Assembly (NCBI GenBank): GCA_022791755.1
Contig: JAAVZR010000021.1
Location: forward strand, 61,354 to 125,353
DNA length: 64,000 bases
Source: Lachnospiraceae bacterium
Lineage (GTDB): Bacteria; Bacillota; Clostridia; Lachnospirales; Lachnospiraceae
Direction: 5' to 3'
Position numbers and translations under genes: made by a program. Each line of letters begins with the position of its first letter. The first letter of the stretch is position 1. This document shows positions 25,260-34,363 of the stretch, piece by piece. A model generated the notes under the pieces. That model saw only the letters and a program-made list of their open reading frames with translations. It was not told the DNA's origin and did no database searches.

Positions 25260-27962
25260 ATGAATTACAGCAAACGTGGGACAGCAGAGCGGCTGAAGGC
25301 CACCAGCTCCACATCAAAAAAACTGAAAACCAAAGCAGGCGTCATCCTGCTGACCATATGTCTTTTTGCCGTATTACTGGCCGGCGCCCTGGGGATCAGC
25401 GCCGGTCTCGGCGTCTATCAGAGTATCATCGACAGCGCCCCGGACATTAAGGACATCGATGTCTCCCCCGACGGCTTTGCCACCAATATCTATGACCGCG
25501 ACGGAAATCTGCTCCAGACGCTGGTACAGGCCGGATCCAACCGGGAGCTGCGCAGCTACTCGGATTTCCCTCAGGATCTGATCGACGCTTTCGTCGCCAT
25601 AGAAGATCAGCGGTTCTGGGTCCATCAGGGCATTGATATCAAGGGAATTATCCGGGCCGGTATACTGGGCCTGCAAGGCGGTCACTTCGATCAGGGCGCC
25701 AGCACGATAACGCAGCAGCTCATCAAAAATAACGTCTTTAACGGCGGTTCCGAGAGCAACCTGGGCGACCGCGTCGTCCGCAAGCTCCAGGAGCAGTATC
25801 TGGCCTTGCAGCTGGAACAGAATCTCAGCAAGGAAATCATCCTGGAGTATTATCTGAACACCATCAACTTAGGCAGCAATACTCTGGGCGTGCAGGCCGC
25901 CAGCACACGCTATTTCGGCAAGGATGTATCCGATCTGACTCTGTCTGAGTGCGCCACCATCGCCGCCATCACGCAGAGCCCCTATGGTCTTAACCCCATC
26001 ACACGCCCGGAGAGAAATGCCGAGAGACGTTCTCAGGTACTGCAAAACATGTATGAGCAGGGCATGATCTCAAAGGAGGAGTGGGACGAAGCCCTGGCCG
26101 ATCCCGTATACGAAAGAATTCAGAATGTTAATACGGCTGTGGTCGAATCCTCCAGCCCCTACTCCTATTTCGTGGATGAGCTGATCCGTCAGGTCCTGTC
26201 CGATTTGCAGACCAAATTAGGTTACAGCGAGGCTCAGGCCCGCAATAAGCTTTACAGCGGCGGGCTGAAGATCATCTCCACCCAGGATCCCAAGGTGCAG
26301 GCCGTGGTGGACGAGGTGGTCAATAATCCTGAGAATTATAAGAGCACACGGGACGAGTACCTGGATGCCCTGAGCTTTACCTATCAGTTGACCATCACCC
26401 ACGCCGACGGCAGCACCACCAATTACAGCGAAGGCCATATTAAACAATACTATCACAATGTGAAGAATAACACCGCTTTCCAGCTGGTCTTTGAGACAGA
26501 GGAAGAAATCCATGCCTGTATCGACGAATTCAAGGCCTATGTGCTGGAGACCGGCGAAGAGGGCGACACCATCTGGGGAGATAATCTGGATATCACCCAT
26601 CAGCCCCAGACATCCATGGTAGTCATGGAACAGCATACGGGCTATGTGGCCGCCATCATCGGCGGACGGGGACCCAAGACCGCCAGCCTCAGTCTGAATC
26701 GAGCCACCCGCACCACACGCCAGCCCGGTTCCACCTTCAAGGTGCTCTCTGCCTTTGCCCCGGCTCTGGATGCCCGGGGCGCCACCCTGGCCACGACCTA
26801 CTACGATGAACCCTACAGCTATTACAGCCAGCCCATCAGTAACTGGTGGGGCGACTATTACGGAGGCTACGGCTCGATTCGCGAGGCCATTATCTTCTCC
26901 TCCAATATTCTGGCCACCCGCTGCCTGATGGAGACCGTCACCCCGGAGCTGGGAATACAGTATCTGAAGAATTTCGGCTTTACCACGCTGAACGATGAGA
27001 ACGATACCGGGCTGACTCTGGCTCTGGGCGGAATCTATAACGGCGTCACAAATCTGGAGCTGACCGCCGCCTATGCCGCCATCGCCAACGGAGGCGTGTA
27101 TACCGAGCCTATATTCTACACCCGGATTCTGGACAATAACGGAAAGGTGATTCTCGATAATCAGCCGGAGACCCATCGCGTCATCAAGGAGACCACCGCC
27201 TGGCTGCTGGCCGATGCCATGCGGGATGAAACCTATATCCACCGCCAGGAGTGCTTCACGGAGAGCGGCTCCCACACCGTGGTCTCCAGTGGTCTCGATA
27301 TGAATTTCGGCGATATGTATGCCGCCGGCAAGAGCGGTACCACCACAGCTACCAAGGATATCTGGTTCACCGGCTTCAGCCCCTATTACACCACCACTAT
27401 CTGGTGCGGCTATGACAACAGCATCAGTATGGGAGATCTGCACACGGGAAGCTTTCACCGGCGCATGTGGAGGGAAGTCATGGAGCGGATCCATGAGGGA
27501 AAGGAAAATATCGGAAACCCCATGCCCTCCTCTATCACAGAAGCCTCCGTGTGCAGTCTCTCCGGTAAGCTGGCCGTGGAAGGAGTCTGTGACAGCGATC
27601 CGGACGGCTCCACTGTCATTACCGAATATTTTGCCCCGGGTACCGTCCCCACGGAATACTGCAACTGTCATGTCAAACTGACGATCTGCGACGAAAGCGG
27701 TCAGATCGCCGGAGACGGCTGTCCCATGGAACGGCGCTATGAACGCGTATTCCGCGTTCTGCCGGAAGGGTCCACACGTGTCACGGCTGACTCCCGCTAC
27801 GCGGTACCCCAGGACTTCCTGGAAGGAAACGTATGCCATATCCATTCCGGAGGATACTATCCGGACGGCGCCGATCTGTGGTGGGCCAATACACATCAGC
27901 CCGAGCCCGAGCCTGAACCAGATCCTGAGCCCGCGCCCCAGGAAGATATGATATCGGAATAA
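25260..27962 (+). CDS. Class A penicillin-binding protein (PBP1A type)
   Basis: The 900-aa bifunctional peptidoglycan synthase has a short cytoplasmic N-terminus and one membrane helix (26-50). The GT51 glycosyltransferase domain has catalytic Glu115 in AIEDQRFW and the STITQQL motif (148-154). The transpeptidase domain has nucleophile Ser491 (STFK), SSN (547-549) and KSGT (691-694). The insert at about 360-450 is longer than in E. coli. The C-terminal part (about 760-880) is Cys-containing (CSLSG, CNCH, CPME), as in clostridial PBP1A, and ends in a Pro-Glu-rich tail. AAGGAGG precedes the ATG. It synthesises and crosslinks wall on the outer face of the membrane. Confidence 0.96.
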   Translation: MNYSKRGTAERLKATSSTSKKLKTKAGVILLTICLFAVLLAGALGISAGLGVYQSIIDSAPDIKDIDVSPDGFATNIYDRDGNLLQTLVQAGSNRELRSYSDFPQDLIDAFVAIEDQRFWVHQGIDIKGIIRAGILGLQGGHFDQGASTITQQLIKNNVFNGGSESNLGDRVVRKLQEQYLALQLEQNLSKEIILEYYLNTINLGSNTLGVQAASTRYFGKDVSDLTLSECATIAAITQSPYGLNPITRPERNAERRSQVLQNMYEQGMISKEEWDEALADPVYERIQNVNTAVVESSSPYSYFVDELIRQVLSDLQTKLGYSEAQARNKLYSGGLKIISTQDPKVQAVVDEVVNNPENYKSTRDEYLDALSFTYQLTITHADGSTTNYSEGHIKQYYHNVKNNTAFQLVFETEEEIHACIDEFKAYVLETGEEGDTIWGDNLDITHQPQTSMVVMEQHTGYVAAIIGGRGPKTASLSLNRATRTTRQPGSTFKVLSAFAPALDARGATLATTYYDEPYSYYSQPISNWWGDYYGGYGSIREAIIFSSNILATRCLMETVTPELGIQYLKNFGFTTLNDENDTGLTLALGGIYNGVTNLELTAAYAAIANGGVYTEPIFYTRILDNNGKVILDNQPETHRVIKETTAWLLADAMRDETYIHRQECFTESGSHTVVSSGLDMNFGDMYAAGKSGTTTATKDIWFTGFSPYYTTTIWCGYDNSISMGDLHTGSFHRRMWREVMERIHEGKENIGNPMPSSITEASVCSLSGKLAVEGVCDSDPDGSTVITEYFAPGTVPTEYCNCHVKLTICDESGQIAGDGCPMERRYERVFRVLPEGSTRVTADSRYAVPQDFLEGNVCHIHSGGYYPDGADLWWANTHQPEPEPEPDPEPAPQEDMISE

Positions 27963-28030
27963 AAACAGGCATGGCAGGTATATACTTTATAATTAGCCAT
28001 ATCAAAACGGAATCTTTGGAGAATGTTACA

Positions 28031-28573
28031 ATGGATGAAATTGTATTAATAGAGCCTCAAAAGAAGTATGCGGATGATATATGGGAATTCCGTCAGGAAA
28101 TTATAAAGTATGATGCAGAGAATAAAGACCAATTTGCCGGTTGTCTATCGCTTGATGTAAGTAAATCTGCTGAAGAGTGGATAAAAATATGTAAACTTAG
28201 AAAATGTAAAAAAACATGTGGAGAGGTTGGAACAACGGTTCCTTCACATACGTACTTAGCCGTACGCAGGAGAGATGACAGAGTTGTAGGTGTGATAGAT
28301 TTGCGTCATCATATCAATCATCCTATTCTCGGAACATGGGGAGGACATTGCGGGTATTCGGTGCGTCCTTCGGAACGAGGCAAAGGTTATGCAAAGGAAA
28401 TGCTTCGTCTAAATATGCAAAACGCAAAATCAATGGGAATAGAAAAACTTCTTATCACTTGCGATGTTAAAAATGAAGCCAGTGAAAAATCAATACTTGC
28501 CAATGGCGGCATTTATGAGAAAACCATAGATGTGGATGGGGGCAAGATAAAAAGATATTGGATTACAGTTTAA
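28031..28573 (+). CDS. GNAT family N-acetyltransferase, AT-rich
   Basis: The 180-aa protein has the GNAT acetyl-CoA site around YSVRPSERGKGYAKEML (motif A: V-R-P-x-x-R-G-x-G-x-A) and a second strand with ITCDVKNEAS. The ATG at 28031 has GGAG 9 nt upstream; an ATG 20 codons earlier lacks one. Codon choice is AT-rich (AAA, ATA, TTT), visibly unlike the GC-rich genes on both sides, which suggests recent acquisition. Nearest relatives would be uncharacterised clostridial acetyltransferases; the substrate is unknown. Confidence 0.85.
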   Translation: MDEIVLIEPQKKYADDIWEFRQEIIKYDAENKDQFAGCLSLDVSKSAEEWIKICKLRKCKKTCGEVGTTVPSHTYLAVRRRDDRVVGVIDLRHHINHPILGTWGGHCGYSVRPSERGKGYAKEMLRLNMQNAKSMGIEKLLITCDVKNEASEKSILANGGIYEKTIDVDGGKIKRYWITV

Positions 28574-28600
28574 GAAGCAGATAAATTCCCGCGCAAAAGC

Positions 28601-28644
28601 CGTCAGGCCGGTGGATGTCCTCATCCGCCGGCCTGACGTTTTTT
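28601..28644 (+). terminator. Strong intrinsic terminator after GNAT gene
   Basis: A 17-bp near-perfect stem (28601-28617 with 28622-28638) with a 4-nt loop is followed by TTTTTT. It separates the GNAT gene from convergent spoVAE and may stop both, although the minus-side T-run is weaker. Confidence 0.92.
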
Positions 28645-28653
28645 CTGTTCTTC

Positions 28654-29010
28654 TCATTTTTTCATTTTGGGATTAAAAATCATTGCCCCCAGATAACTGA
28701 ATACCAGAGCCGCCCCGATTCCCGCCGACGCACTGGTCAGCCCGCCCTTGAAGACTCCCAGAATTCCCTCTTTCGCCATAGCTTCGCTGACGCCCTTCCA
28801 CAGAAGATTGCCAAAGCCCAGAAGCGGTACGCTGGCTCCGGCTCCGGCCCACTCGGCAAAGGGAGCATACAAGCCGATACAGCCCAGCACACAGCCGGTA
28901 CATACCAGAAGCACCATGATCCGGCCGGGCATCAGCTTGGTCTTATCCATCAGAAGCTGTACCAGCGCACAGATGATCCCTCCCACCAGAAATGCTTTCA
29001 CATAATCCAT
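28654..29010 (-). CDS. spoVAE: Stage V sporulation protein AE (SpoVAEb type)
   Basis: The 118-aa integral membrane protein has about three helices and the SpoVAE features AFLVGGIICALVQLL at the N-terminus and GGLTSASAGIGAALVFSYL near the end. SpoVA proteins form the channel that moves dipicolinic acid into the spore core and releases it on germination. ATG 29010 has AAGGAG upstream and is preferred to one seven codons earlier. It lies 40 bp after spoVAD in the same forespore operon. Confidence 0.92.
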   Translation of the reverse strand: MDYVKAFLVGGIICALVQLLMDKTKLMPGRIMVLLVCTGCVLGCIGLYAPFAEWAGAGASVPLLGFGNLLWKGVSEAMAKEGILGVFKGGLTSASAGIGAALVFSYLGAMIFNPKMKK

Positions 29011-29050
29011 GATATTCTCCTTGTCTGTCAAAAGATTCTCGTCTGTGCCG

Positions 29051-30070
29051 TCATTTTTCCTCTGCCTTCACCGATTCCACCACCACGGCATGGGCAATCC
29101 CCGGAATGCTGTTGCCTTCGTTGAAGCTGGTGCTTGAAAGAAGAGCTCCTGTGGGGACAAACAGTACCCTTTGCCACTGTCCGGACCGGATCCGGGGCAG
29201 AACGAAGGCACAAAATGTCACGGCAGAACAGCCGCAGCCGCTGCCTCCGGCATGGGTGTCCTGACTCTCGGAATCAAAAATTTCGATACCACAGTCCATA
29301 TGACGATCCGATATATCATATCCCTTATTGCGCATAAAATCCGTCAGAATCTCTGCGCCGATGGTCCCCAGGTCTCCCGTAATAATCTGGTCATAGTCCT
29401 CCGGACGGCGCTCAAAATCCTGAAAATGCTGCCAGATGGTGTCGGCTGCCGCCGGAGCCATGGCCGCTCCCATATTCATGGAATCCTTATACCCCATATC
29501 CACGATCTTCCCCGGAGTCATGCCGGTGACTGCCGCGACGCCTCCTCTCTTTCCCAGAACCACAGCACCGCAGCCGGTGACGGTCCAGGTGGCCGAGTAT
29601 GGGCGCTGATTTCCGTATTCCAGCGGAAAACGGAACTGCTTCTCTGCGCTGGCAAAATGGCTGGAGGCCAGCGCCAGCGTATGGTCCGCATTATCACTGT
29701 CAATGAACGCTGCCGCCAGTCCCATGGCCTCACCCATGGTGGAGCAGGCGCCGTAAAGCCCCATTACCGGGATATTCAGATCCACCGTTCCAAAAGACGT
29801 GGCAATCAGCTGTCCCAGAAGATCTCCTGCAAACAGGTATCTGATCTGGCTGCGCGTAAGGCCCGCCTTTTCCAGGACCCGCTCGGCAGCCCGCTTCTGG
29901 GACGCGCTCTCCGCCGCCTCCCAATTCTCAGTGCCAAACATCGGGTCCTTCTCAATCTCATCAAAAAAACGGCCCAGGGGACCCTGGCCTTCCTTCTCTC
30001 CCACCACAGACGCCGCCTCCAGAATCTGCGGCGCCTGCTTAAAACATATGCTTTGTTTGCCCTGCTGCAT
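29051..30070 (-). CDS. spoVAD: Stage V sporulation protein AD
   Basis: The 339-aa thiolase-like protein starts KQSICFKQAP, has the active-site-like Cys in YGACSTMGEA, and ends with the STSFNEGNSIPGIAHAV segment. SpoVAD binds dipicolinic acid in the spore inner membrane. Length matches the family. ATG 30070 is set by GAGGTG 5 nt upstream; longer readings run into the metH 3' end. spoVAC, normally just upstream, is absent, and the preceding gene is metH. Confidence 0.95.
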   Translation of the reverse strand: MQQGKQSICFKQAPQILEAASVVGEKEGQGPLGRFFDEIEKDPMFGTENWEAAESASQKRAAERVLEKAGLTRSQIRYLFAGDLLGQLIATSFGTVDLNIPVMGLYGACSTMGEAMGLAAAFIDSDNADHTLALASSHFASAEKQFRFPLEYGNQRPYSATWTVTGCGAVVLGKRGGVAAVTGMTPGKIVDMGYKDSMNMGAAMAPAAADTIWQHFQDFERRPEDYDQIITGDLGTIGAEILTDFMRNKGYDISDRHMDCGIEIFDSESQDTHAGGSGCGCSAVTFCAFVLPRIRSGQWQRVLFVPTGALLSSTSFNEGNSIPGIAHAVVVESVKAEEK

Positions 30071-30117
30071 CCTTTCACCTCTTCGCATCATAAAATAAAG
30101 CCTTTTTGCTCTTTCGT

Positions 30118-30146
30118 TACTATGTGCAGAACAGGATGTTTTATGC
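30118..30146 (-). promoter_or_regulatory. Forespore (sigma-G/F type) promoter of spoVAD-spoVAE
   Basis: On the minus strand GCATA (30142-30146), a 17-bp spacer and CATAGTA (30118-30124) match the sigma-G pattern GHATR / CATNNTA, about 40 bp before the spoVAD start. This fits known forespore expression of spoVA genes. Confidence 0.65.
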
Positions 30147-30197
30147 AGTTTTGCAGCAGGAAATCGTGCGAAACCACTATTGCTTCGATGCTTCCTT

Positions 30198-32690
30198 CTA
30201 TCCAAACACACCTTGTTTTGCCATCTCCTCCGCATAGCGCACAGAGGCCATGGCATCGGATCCATAGAAATCCGCACCGATTCTGACCGCATATTCCGGA
30301 TTCAAAACAGCGCCGCCCACCATAATCTTCACTCCGGGGACCGCGGCTCGCAGCTGTCGGATCGTCTCCTCCATATAAACCACGGTGGTGGTCATCAGTG
30401 CGCTCAGACCTACCAGCGCTGCCCCGCTCTCTCTCACCGCATCCACCACTCGCTGCGGCTCCACATCCTTACCCAGATCTAACACCTCATAGCCATAATT
30501 TTGCAGAAGGGCTTTCACGATATTCTTGCCGATATCATGAATATCCCCCTTGACTGTGGCAATGACGATTTTTCCTTTTTTCTGCTGTACCTGGCCGGAT
30601 TTCTCCAGATGCGTGCGAATCACCTCAAAAGCCGCTCCAGCGGCATCAGCGCTCATCAGAAGCTGTGGTAAAAACAGCGTTCCTCTCTCAAAGCGCTTCC
30701 CCACCGTATCCAGGGCCGGAATCAGCTGGCCATCTATAATCGACAGCACAGGACATTCTCTTAAAAGCGTTTCGGTCAGCCCTCCGGCCTCTTTCGACAG
30801 CCCTTTTTCAATCGCATCCCGCAGCGCCTCCCCTGCCTCCCGGCTGACGGATTTTGACGTGAAAGCTTCCCCTTTCCTGCCGGATTCCGGCGACGGTATT
30901 CCCACGGCCGCATCCTGTGCTGCTTTTCCCCCTGTCTTCCTCCCGGCATTGCGTGCGATATAGTCGCCGCAGTTTTTATCAAAGCCGCAGAGCGCCCGAT
31001 AGGAGTCATAGGAGTCCCGCATGGCCTGACTGGCCGGATTGATGATCCCGCAGCTCAGTCCGTTTTGCAGCGCCATGGCATAGAAGGCGGCATTGATTAC
31101 CTCTCTGGCAGGCAGGCCGAAGGAGATATTCGATACGCCCAGCACCGTGGCGACTCCCAGCTCTTCCTTCAGCCTCTTAAGAGTCCGCAGCGTCACGGCG
31201 GCGCTGCCTGCATCGGCGCTGACCGTCAGAGCCAGGGCGTCGATGACAATATCTTTCTTCTCAATGCCGTAGGAGGCCGCCGTGTCTATGATCTTCCTCG
31301 CCACCTGAATGCGGCCTTCATCATCGGCCGGGATCCCGTCCTCATCCAGACACAGCCCCACCACCACACCGCCGTACTTCTTCACGATCGGAAAAATCGC
31401 TTCCATGGACTCTCGTTTTCCGTTGACGGAATTGAGCATGGGTTTTCCATTATACAGCCGCACCGCCTGCTCCATGGCGGCCGCATCGCTGGTGTCAATC
31501 TGTAAAGGCAGGTTCGTGACGGCCTGAAGAGCCGGAATCAGCTCCTTCAGCTTGTCCGCCTCCGAAAGGCCCGGCAGGCCCGCATTCACATCCAGAATAT
31601 GGGCTCCGTCCTCCTCCTCCTTCAGCGCTTCCCTCAGAATCCGGTCGGTATCGCCGTTAGTCAGAGCCTCCTTCAGCCATTTCTTACCGGTGGGGTTGAT
31701 GCGCTCGCCTATGATCACCGGATCCTCTCCGATCTCCACACAGCCGGAACCGGATGTCACCAGAGTGCGCTCCTTCACCTGGCGCTTCACCGGCTTTTTT
31801 CCCTTAAGCCGCTCTGCCGTGGCCCGGATATATGAGGCTGTCGTCCCGCAGCAGCCGCCCAGCACCCAGGCTCCCTTTTCCCCGATGCGTTCCATAACTG
31901 TGCCGAACTCTTCCGCCCCGATATCATAGACCGTCTTCCCTCCCTCTGTCCTGGGGAGGCCGGCGTTGGGGTTTACGATCACCGGCAAAGAGGTGCTGGA
32001 CAGAAATATCTCTGCCAGCTTCTCCATCTGATAAGGACCCAGACCGCAGTTCAATCCCACCGCATCAGCCCCCAGCCCCTCCAGGAGAGCTGCTGTCCCG
32101 GGGATCTCTCCTCCGGTCAGAAGACGCCCTCCTTCGTCAAATACCATGGTGACAAACACCGGAAGAGACGTATGTTCCTTCACCGCCAGAAGCGCCGCCT
32201 TCACCTCGTAGCTGTCGCTCATGGTCTCGATGGTGACCAGATCCACGCCTGCCCTCTCGCCGCAGACAGCCACCTGGCGAAACCACTCACAAGCCTCCTC
32301 GAACTCCAGATCTCCGTAGGGCTTCATCAGATGACCGCTGGGACCGATATCCAGAGAGACAAACAGCGGACGTCCGTTACCGTTCTTTTCCTCATAGCGG
32401 CGCACCGCCTCCCTGGCATTCTCCACCGCGGCGCTCACCAGCTCCTCCAGATCAAGTCCGGTTCCCTGTAGCTTTCCGGCATTGATCCCAAAGGTATTGG
32501 TCAACAAGATATGGCTGCCCGCTTCCAGAAAGCTCTCATGCATCTCGATCATCGTCTCCCGGTGCGTCGTGTTCCAGCTCTCCGGCAGCTCCCCGGGCCG
32601 TAGGCCATGGGACTGCAGATAGGTGCCCGTACCGCCGTCATAAAACAGATATTCTTTTCCCAGATATTGTCGGATATCTCTTCTCATCAT
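30198..32690 (-). CDS. metH: Cobalamin-dependent methionine synthase, short form
   Basis: The 830-aa cytoplasmic enzyme moves a methyl group from methyl-tetrahydrofolate to homocysteine through B12. Domains in order: homocysteine-binding barrel (about 5-300) with zinc ligands in GGCCGTTAS; pterin-binding barrel (about 320-575); a linker; and the B12 cap and binding domains (about 640-825), with DIHDIGKN providing the lower-axial His. The C-terminal AdoMet activation domain of long MetH is missing and is supplied by the separate protein just upstream in the operon. The linker between barrel and cap (about 585-625) is Lys/Gly-rich. Either of the first two Met codons may be used. Confidence 0.95.
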   Translation of the reverse strand: MMRRDIRQYLGKEYLFYDGGTGTYLQSHGLRPGELPESWNTTHRETMIEMHESFLEAGSHILLTNTFGINAGKLQGTGLDLEELVSAAVENAREAVRRYEEKNGNGRPLFVSLDIGPSGHLMKPYGDLEFEEACEWFRQVAVCGERAGVDLVTIETMSDSYEVKAALLAVKEHTSLPVFVTMVFDEGGRLLTGGEIPGTAALLEGLGADAVGLNCGLGPYQMEKLAEIFLSSTSLPVIVNPNAGLPRTEGGKTVYDIGAEEFGTVMERIGEKGAWVLGGCCGTTASYIRATAERLKGKKPVKRQVKERTLVTSGSGCVEIGEDPVIIGERINPTGKKWLKEALTNGDTDRILREALKEEEDGAHILDVNAGLPGLSEADKLKELIPALQAVTNLPLQIDTSDAAAMEQAVRLYNGKPMLNSVNGKRESMEAIFPIVKKYGGVVVGLCLDEDGIPADDEGRIQVARKIIDTAASYGIEKKDIVIDALALTVSADAGSAAVTLRTLKRLKEELGVATVLGVSNISFGLPAREVINAAFYAMALQNGLSCGIINPASQAMRDSYDSYRALCGFDKNCGDYIARNAGRKTGGKAAQDAAVGIPSPESGRKGEAFTSKSVSREAGEALRDAIEKGLSKEAGGLTETLLRECPVLSIIDGQLIPALDTVGKRFERGTLFLPQLLMSADAAGAAFEVIRTHLEKSGQVQQKKGKIVIATVKGDIHDIGKNIVKALLQNYGYEVLDLGKDVEPQRVVDAVRESGAALVGLSALMTTTVVYMEETIRQLRAAVPGVKIMVGGAVLNPEYAVRIGADFYGSDAMASVRYAEEMAKQGVFG

Positions 32691-32699
32691 TCTCCTCTC

Positions 32700-33380
32700 C
32701 TACCGTCGTGCCGCCTCTTCTGACGGCAGCCCGTCCTCTGCCGCTTCTCTCTGAAATCCTACCACCGCCGTCACCGATTTGCACGGGATCATCATCCCCC
32801 CTGACGTCAGACTGATACCGGTTCTTTTGGACAGTTGCAGCATTCCGAAAATCAACGGCTGATATTCCAGTGTGAAATCGCCAAACCCAGGGCTGAACCG
32901 CGGCCTGGTCGCCATGGACCGGACCATGGCTTCCTTCTTTAAGCCATGGCAGAGCTCGTCACAGACCGCCTCGATCGCTGCCGCCGCACAGGCGTCCGTA
33001 ATGGCAGCCTCCCCTAAAGCCGTCTTTTCGAGACGGTAGATCAGGCGATCCGCCTCCAGCCCCAGCGTAGCGCCAAAGACAGCCGCCTGGTCGCAGCCTT
33101 GCAGGTTTCTGTCCAGATCCCGGCTGTACACTGCCATGGGGCCCAGGTAAAACCGTACGCCGTCTCCGGCCCCTTGGCGCAAAATCGGAAAGATCTCCCA
33201 ATAGCTGCGGACCCGCGATACCTCCAGAAGCCGGGATAGCTGTCTCTCTATCTCTGCCAGAAAGGATTCGGTGGTATCCTGCTCTCTCATTCCCATATAG
33301 CGGCAGATCTCTTTCATCCGGATCCGCCTTTCCCATCCTCCGTGCACTGTCCGATCCATACCCTGTCCTTCTTTCGTCAC
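32700..33380 (-). CDS. Methionine synthase activation-domain protein
   Basis: The 226-aa protein corresponds to the AdoMet-binding reactivation domain of MetH, here a free polypeptide. The conserved AdoMet motif appears as RPRFSPGFGD, and the family GGMMIPCKSVTAVVGF segment closes the domain. It should help reductively remethylate inactive cob(II)alamin on the short MetH. Its ATG overlaps the metF stop (ATGA, 33377-33380), and metH follows 9 bp later, so metF, this gene and metH are one operon. Confidence 0.9.
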   Translation of the reverse strand: MTKEGQGMDRTVHGGWERRIRMKEICRYMGMREQDTTESFLAEIERQLSRLLEVSRVRSYWEIFPILRQGAGDGVRFYLGPMAVYSRDLDRNLQGCDQAAVFGATLGLEADRLIYRLEKTALGEAAITDACAAAAIEAVCDELCHGLKKEAMVRSMATRPRFSPGFGDFTLEYQPLIFGMLQLSKRTGISLTSGGMMIPCKSVTAVVGFQREAAEDGLPSEEAARR

Positions 33381-34240
33381 AGAATATCCGACAGGCTGTC
33401 CCGGATCCGGGCCGCCACCTCGGGCCGGTTCATGGTATAGATGTGGATCCCGCTCACACCGGAAGCGATCAGATCTATAATCTGTTCCACCGCGTAGGCG
33501 ATACCGGCCTGCATCATGGCCTCGGGCCGGTCTCCGAAGCGCTCCACCAGACGCTCAAACCGCTTGGGCAAAAAAGCTCCTGACAGGCTGCAAATCCGCT
33601 TAATCTGGGCTTCGTTGGTCACCGGCATGATACCGGCCAGCACCGGCACCAGAATCCCCTTTTCGCGGATGCGGTACAGATAGTCGCGAAACAGGTCGTT
33701 GTCAAAAAACATCTGCGTGGTCAGAAAATCACAGCCGGCATCCACCTTTTCTTTTAAGTAACAGATGTCTTCCTCCCTGTCCTTCGCCTCCACATGGCCT
33801 TCCGGATAGCAGGCTCCGCCGATACAGAAGTCTCCCAGGGCGCGAAGTTCCTTCACCAGCTCACTGGCATGGGCAAAACGATCCGGAGACGGATAGGCCG
33901 CCCCCTCCGGCACATCCCCCCGCAGCGCCAGCACATTTTCGATCCCGGCCTCTCTCATCTCCACCGCGATTGCCTTCACCTGCTCCTTATCCGTGGCCAC
34001 ACAGGTCAGATGGGCGATGGAGGGAATCCCCAGAAATTCCTGCAGACCTGAGGCGATTTTCACCGTATTGGCCTTCGTCCCTCCGGCGGCCCCATAGGTC
34101 ACGCTCATAAAATCCGGCTTTTGCACGGACATGGCCGCAGCAGCAGACATGACCTGGTTTAGGGACATTCTGGCATTGGGTGGAAAGATCTCAAAGGATA
34201 TGGAAGGTGTCTTCTGATTCAGGATCTCTTTAATCTTCAT
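33377..34240 (-). CDS. metF: Methylenetetrahydrofolate reductase
   Basis: The 287-aa flavoenzyme makes 5-methyl-THF for MetH. The N-terminal SFEIFPP motif with catalytic Glu and the VTYGAAGG, ALRGD and FLTTQMFFD motifs are intact. ATG 34240 has GAGGAG 7 nt upstream. It leads the metF / activation-domain / metH operon, behind a promoter and a two-hairpin leader. Confidence 0.96.
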   Translation of the reverse strand: MKIKEILNQKTPSISFEIFPPNARMSLNQVMSAAAAMSVQKPDFMSVTYGAAGGTKANTVKIASGLQEFLGIPSIAHLTCVATDKEQVKAIAVEMREAGIENVLALRGDVPEGAAYPSPDRFAHASELVKELRALGDFCIGGACYPEGHVEAKDREEDICYLKEKVDAGCDFLTTQMFFDNDLFRDYLYRIREKGILVPVLAGIMPVTNEAQIKRICSLSGAFLPKRFERLVERFGDRPEAMMQAGIAYAVEQIIDLIASGVSGIHIYTMNRPEVAARIRDSLSDIL

Positions 34241-34261
34241 TGTGTTTCTCCTCTTTTCCAT

Positions 34262-34334
34262 AAAAAGGAGGCTGTCAGGGAATTTGAAGCGCCCCCACAG
34301 CCTCCCCGGATGACAGATTTCTTTTCTGTCATCC
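34262..34334 (-). promoter_or_regulatory. Two-hairpin leader of the metF operon (possible attenuator)
   Basis: On the minus strand a 9-bp perfect hairpin (GGATGACAG / CTGTCATCC, 34308-34334) is followed by a second (GGAGGCTGT / ACAGCCTCC, 34267-34305, inner G-rich loop) ending in TTTTTAT, 22 bp before metF. The TSS predicted from the promoter lies at the first hairpin. I do not recognise a SAM or THF aptamer. Confidence 0.6.
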
Positions 34335-34363
34335 AGTATACTCTACTTTATACGGAGATTCAA
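34335..34363 (-). promoter_or_regulatory. Sigma-A promoter of the metF operon
   Basis: Minus-strand TTGAAT (34358-34363), 17-bp spacer, TATACT (34335-34340). It overlaps the last codons of the small open frame upstream. Confidence 0.7.

Noticed and set aside
26217..27896. Long open frame antisense to the PBP gene
   Set aside because: It has no ribosome binding site or recognisable domain, and its low-complexity Gly/Ile content mirrors the codon pattern of the PBP gene. It is a shadow.
29171..30286. Long plus-strand open frame opposite spoVAD
   Set aside because: It lies fully antisense to a well-supported gene, lacks a start site, and its translation shows no family resemblance.
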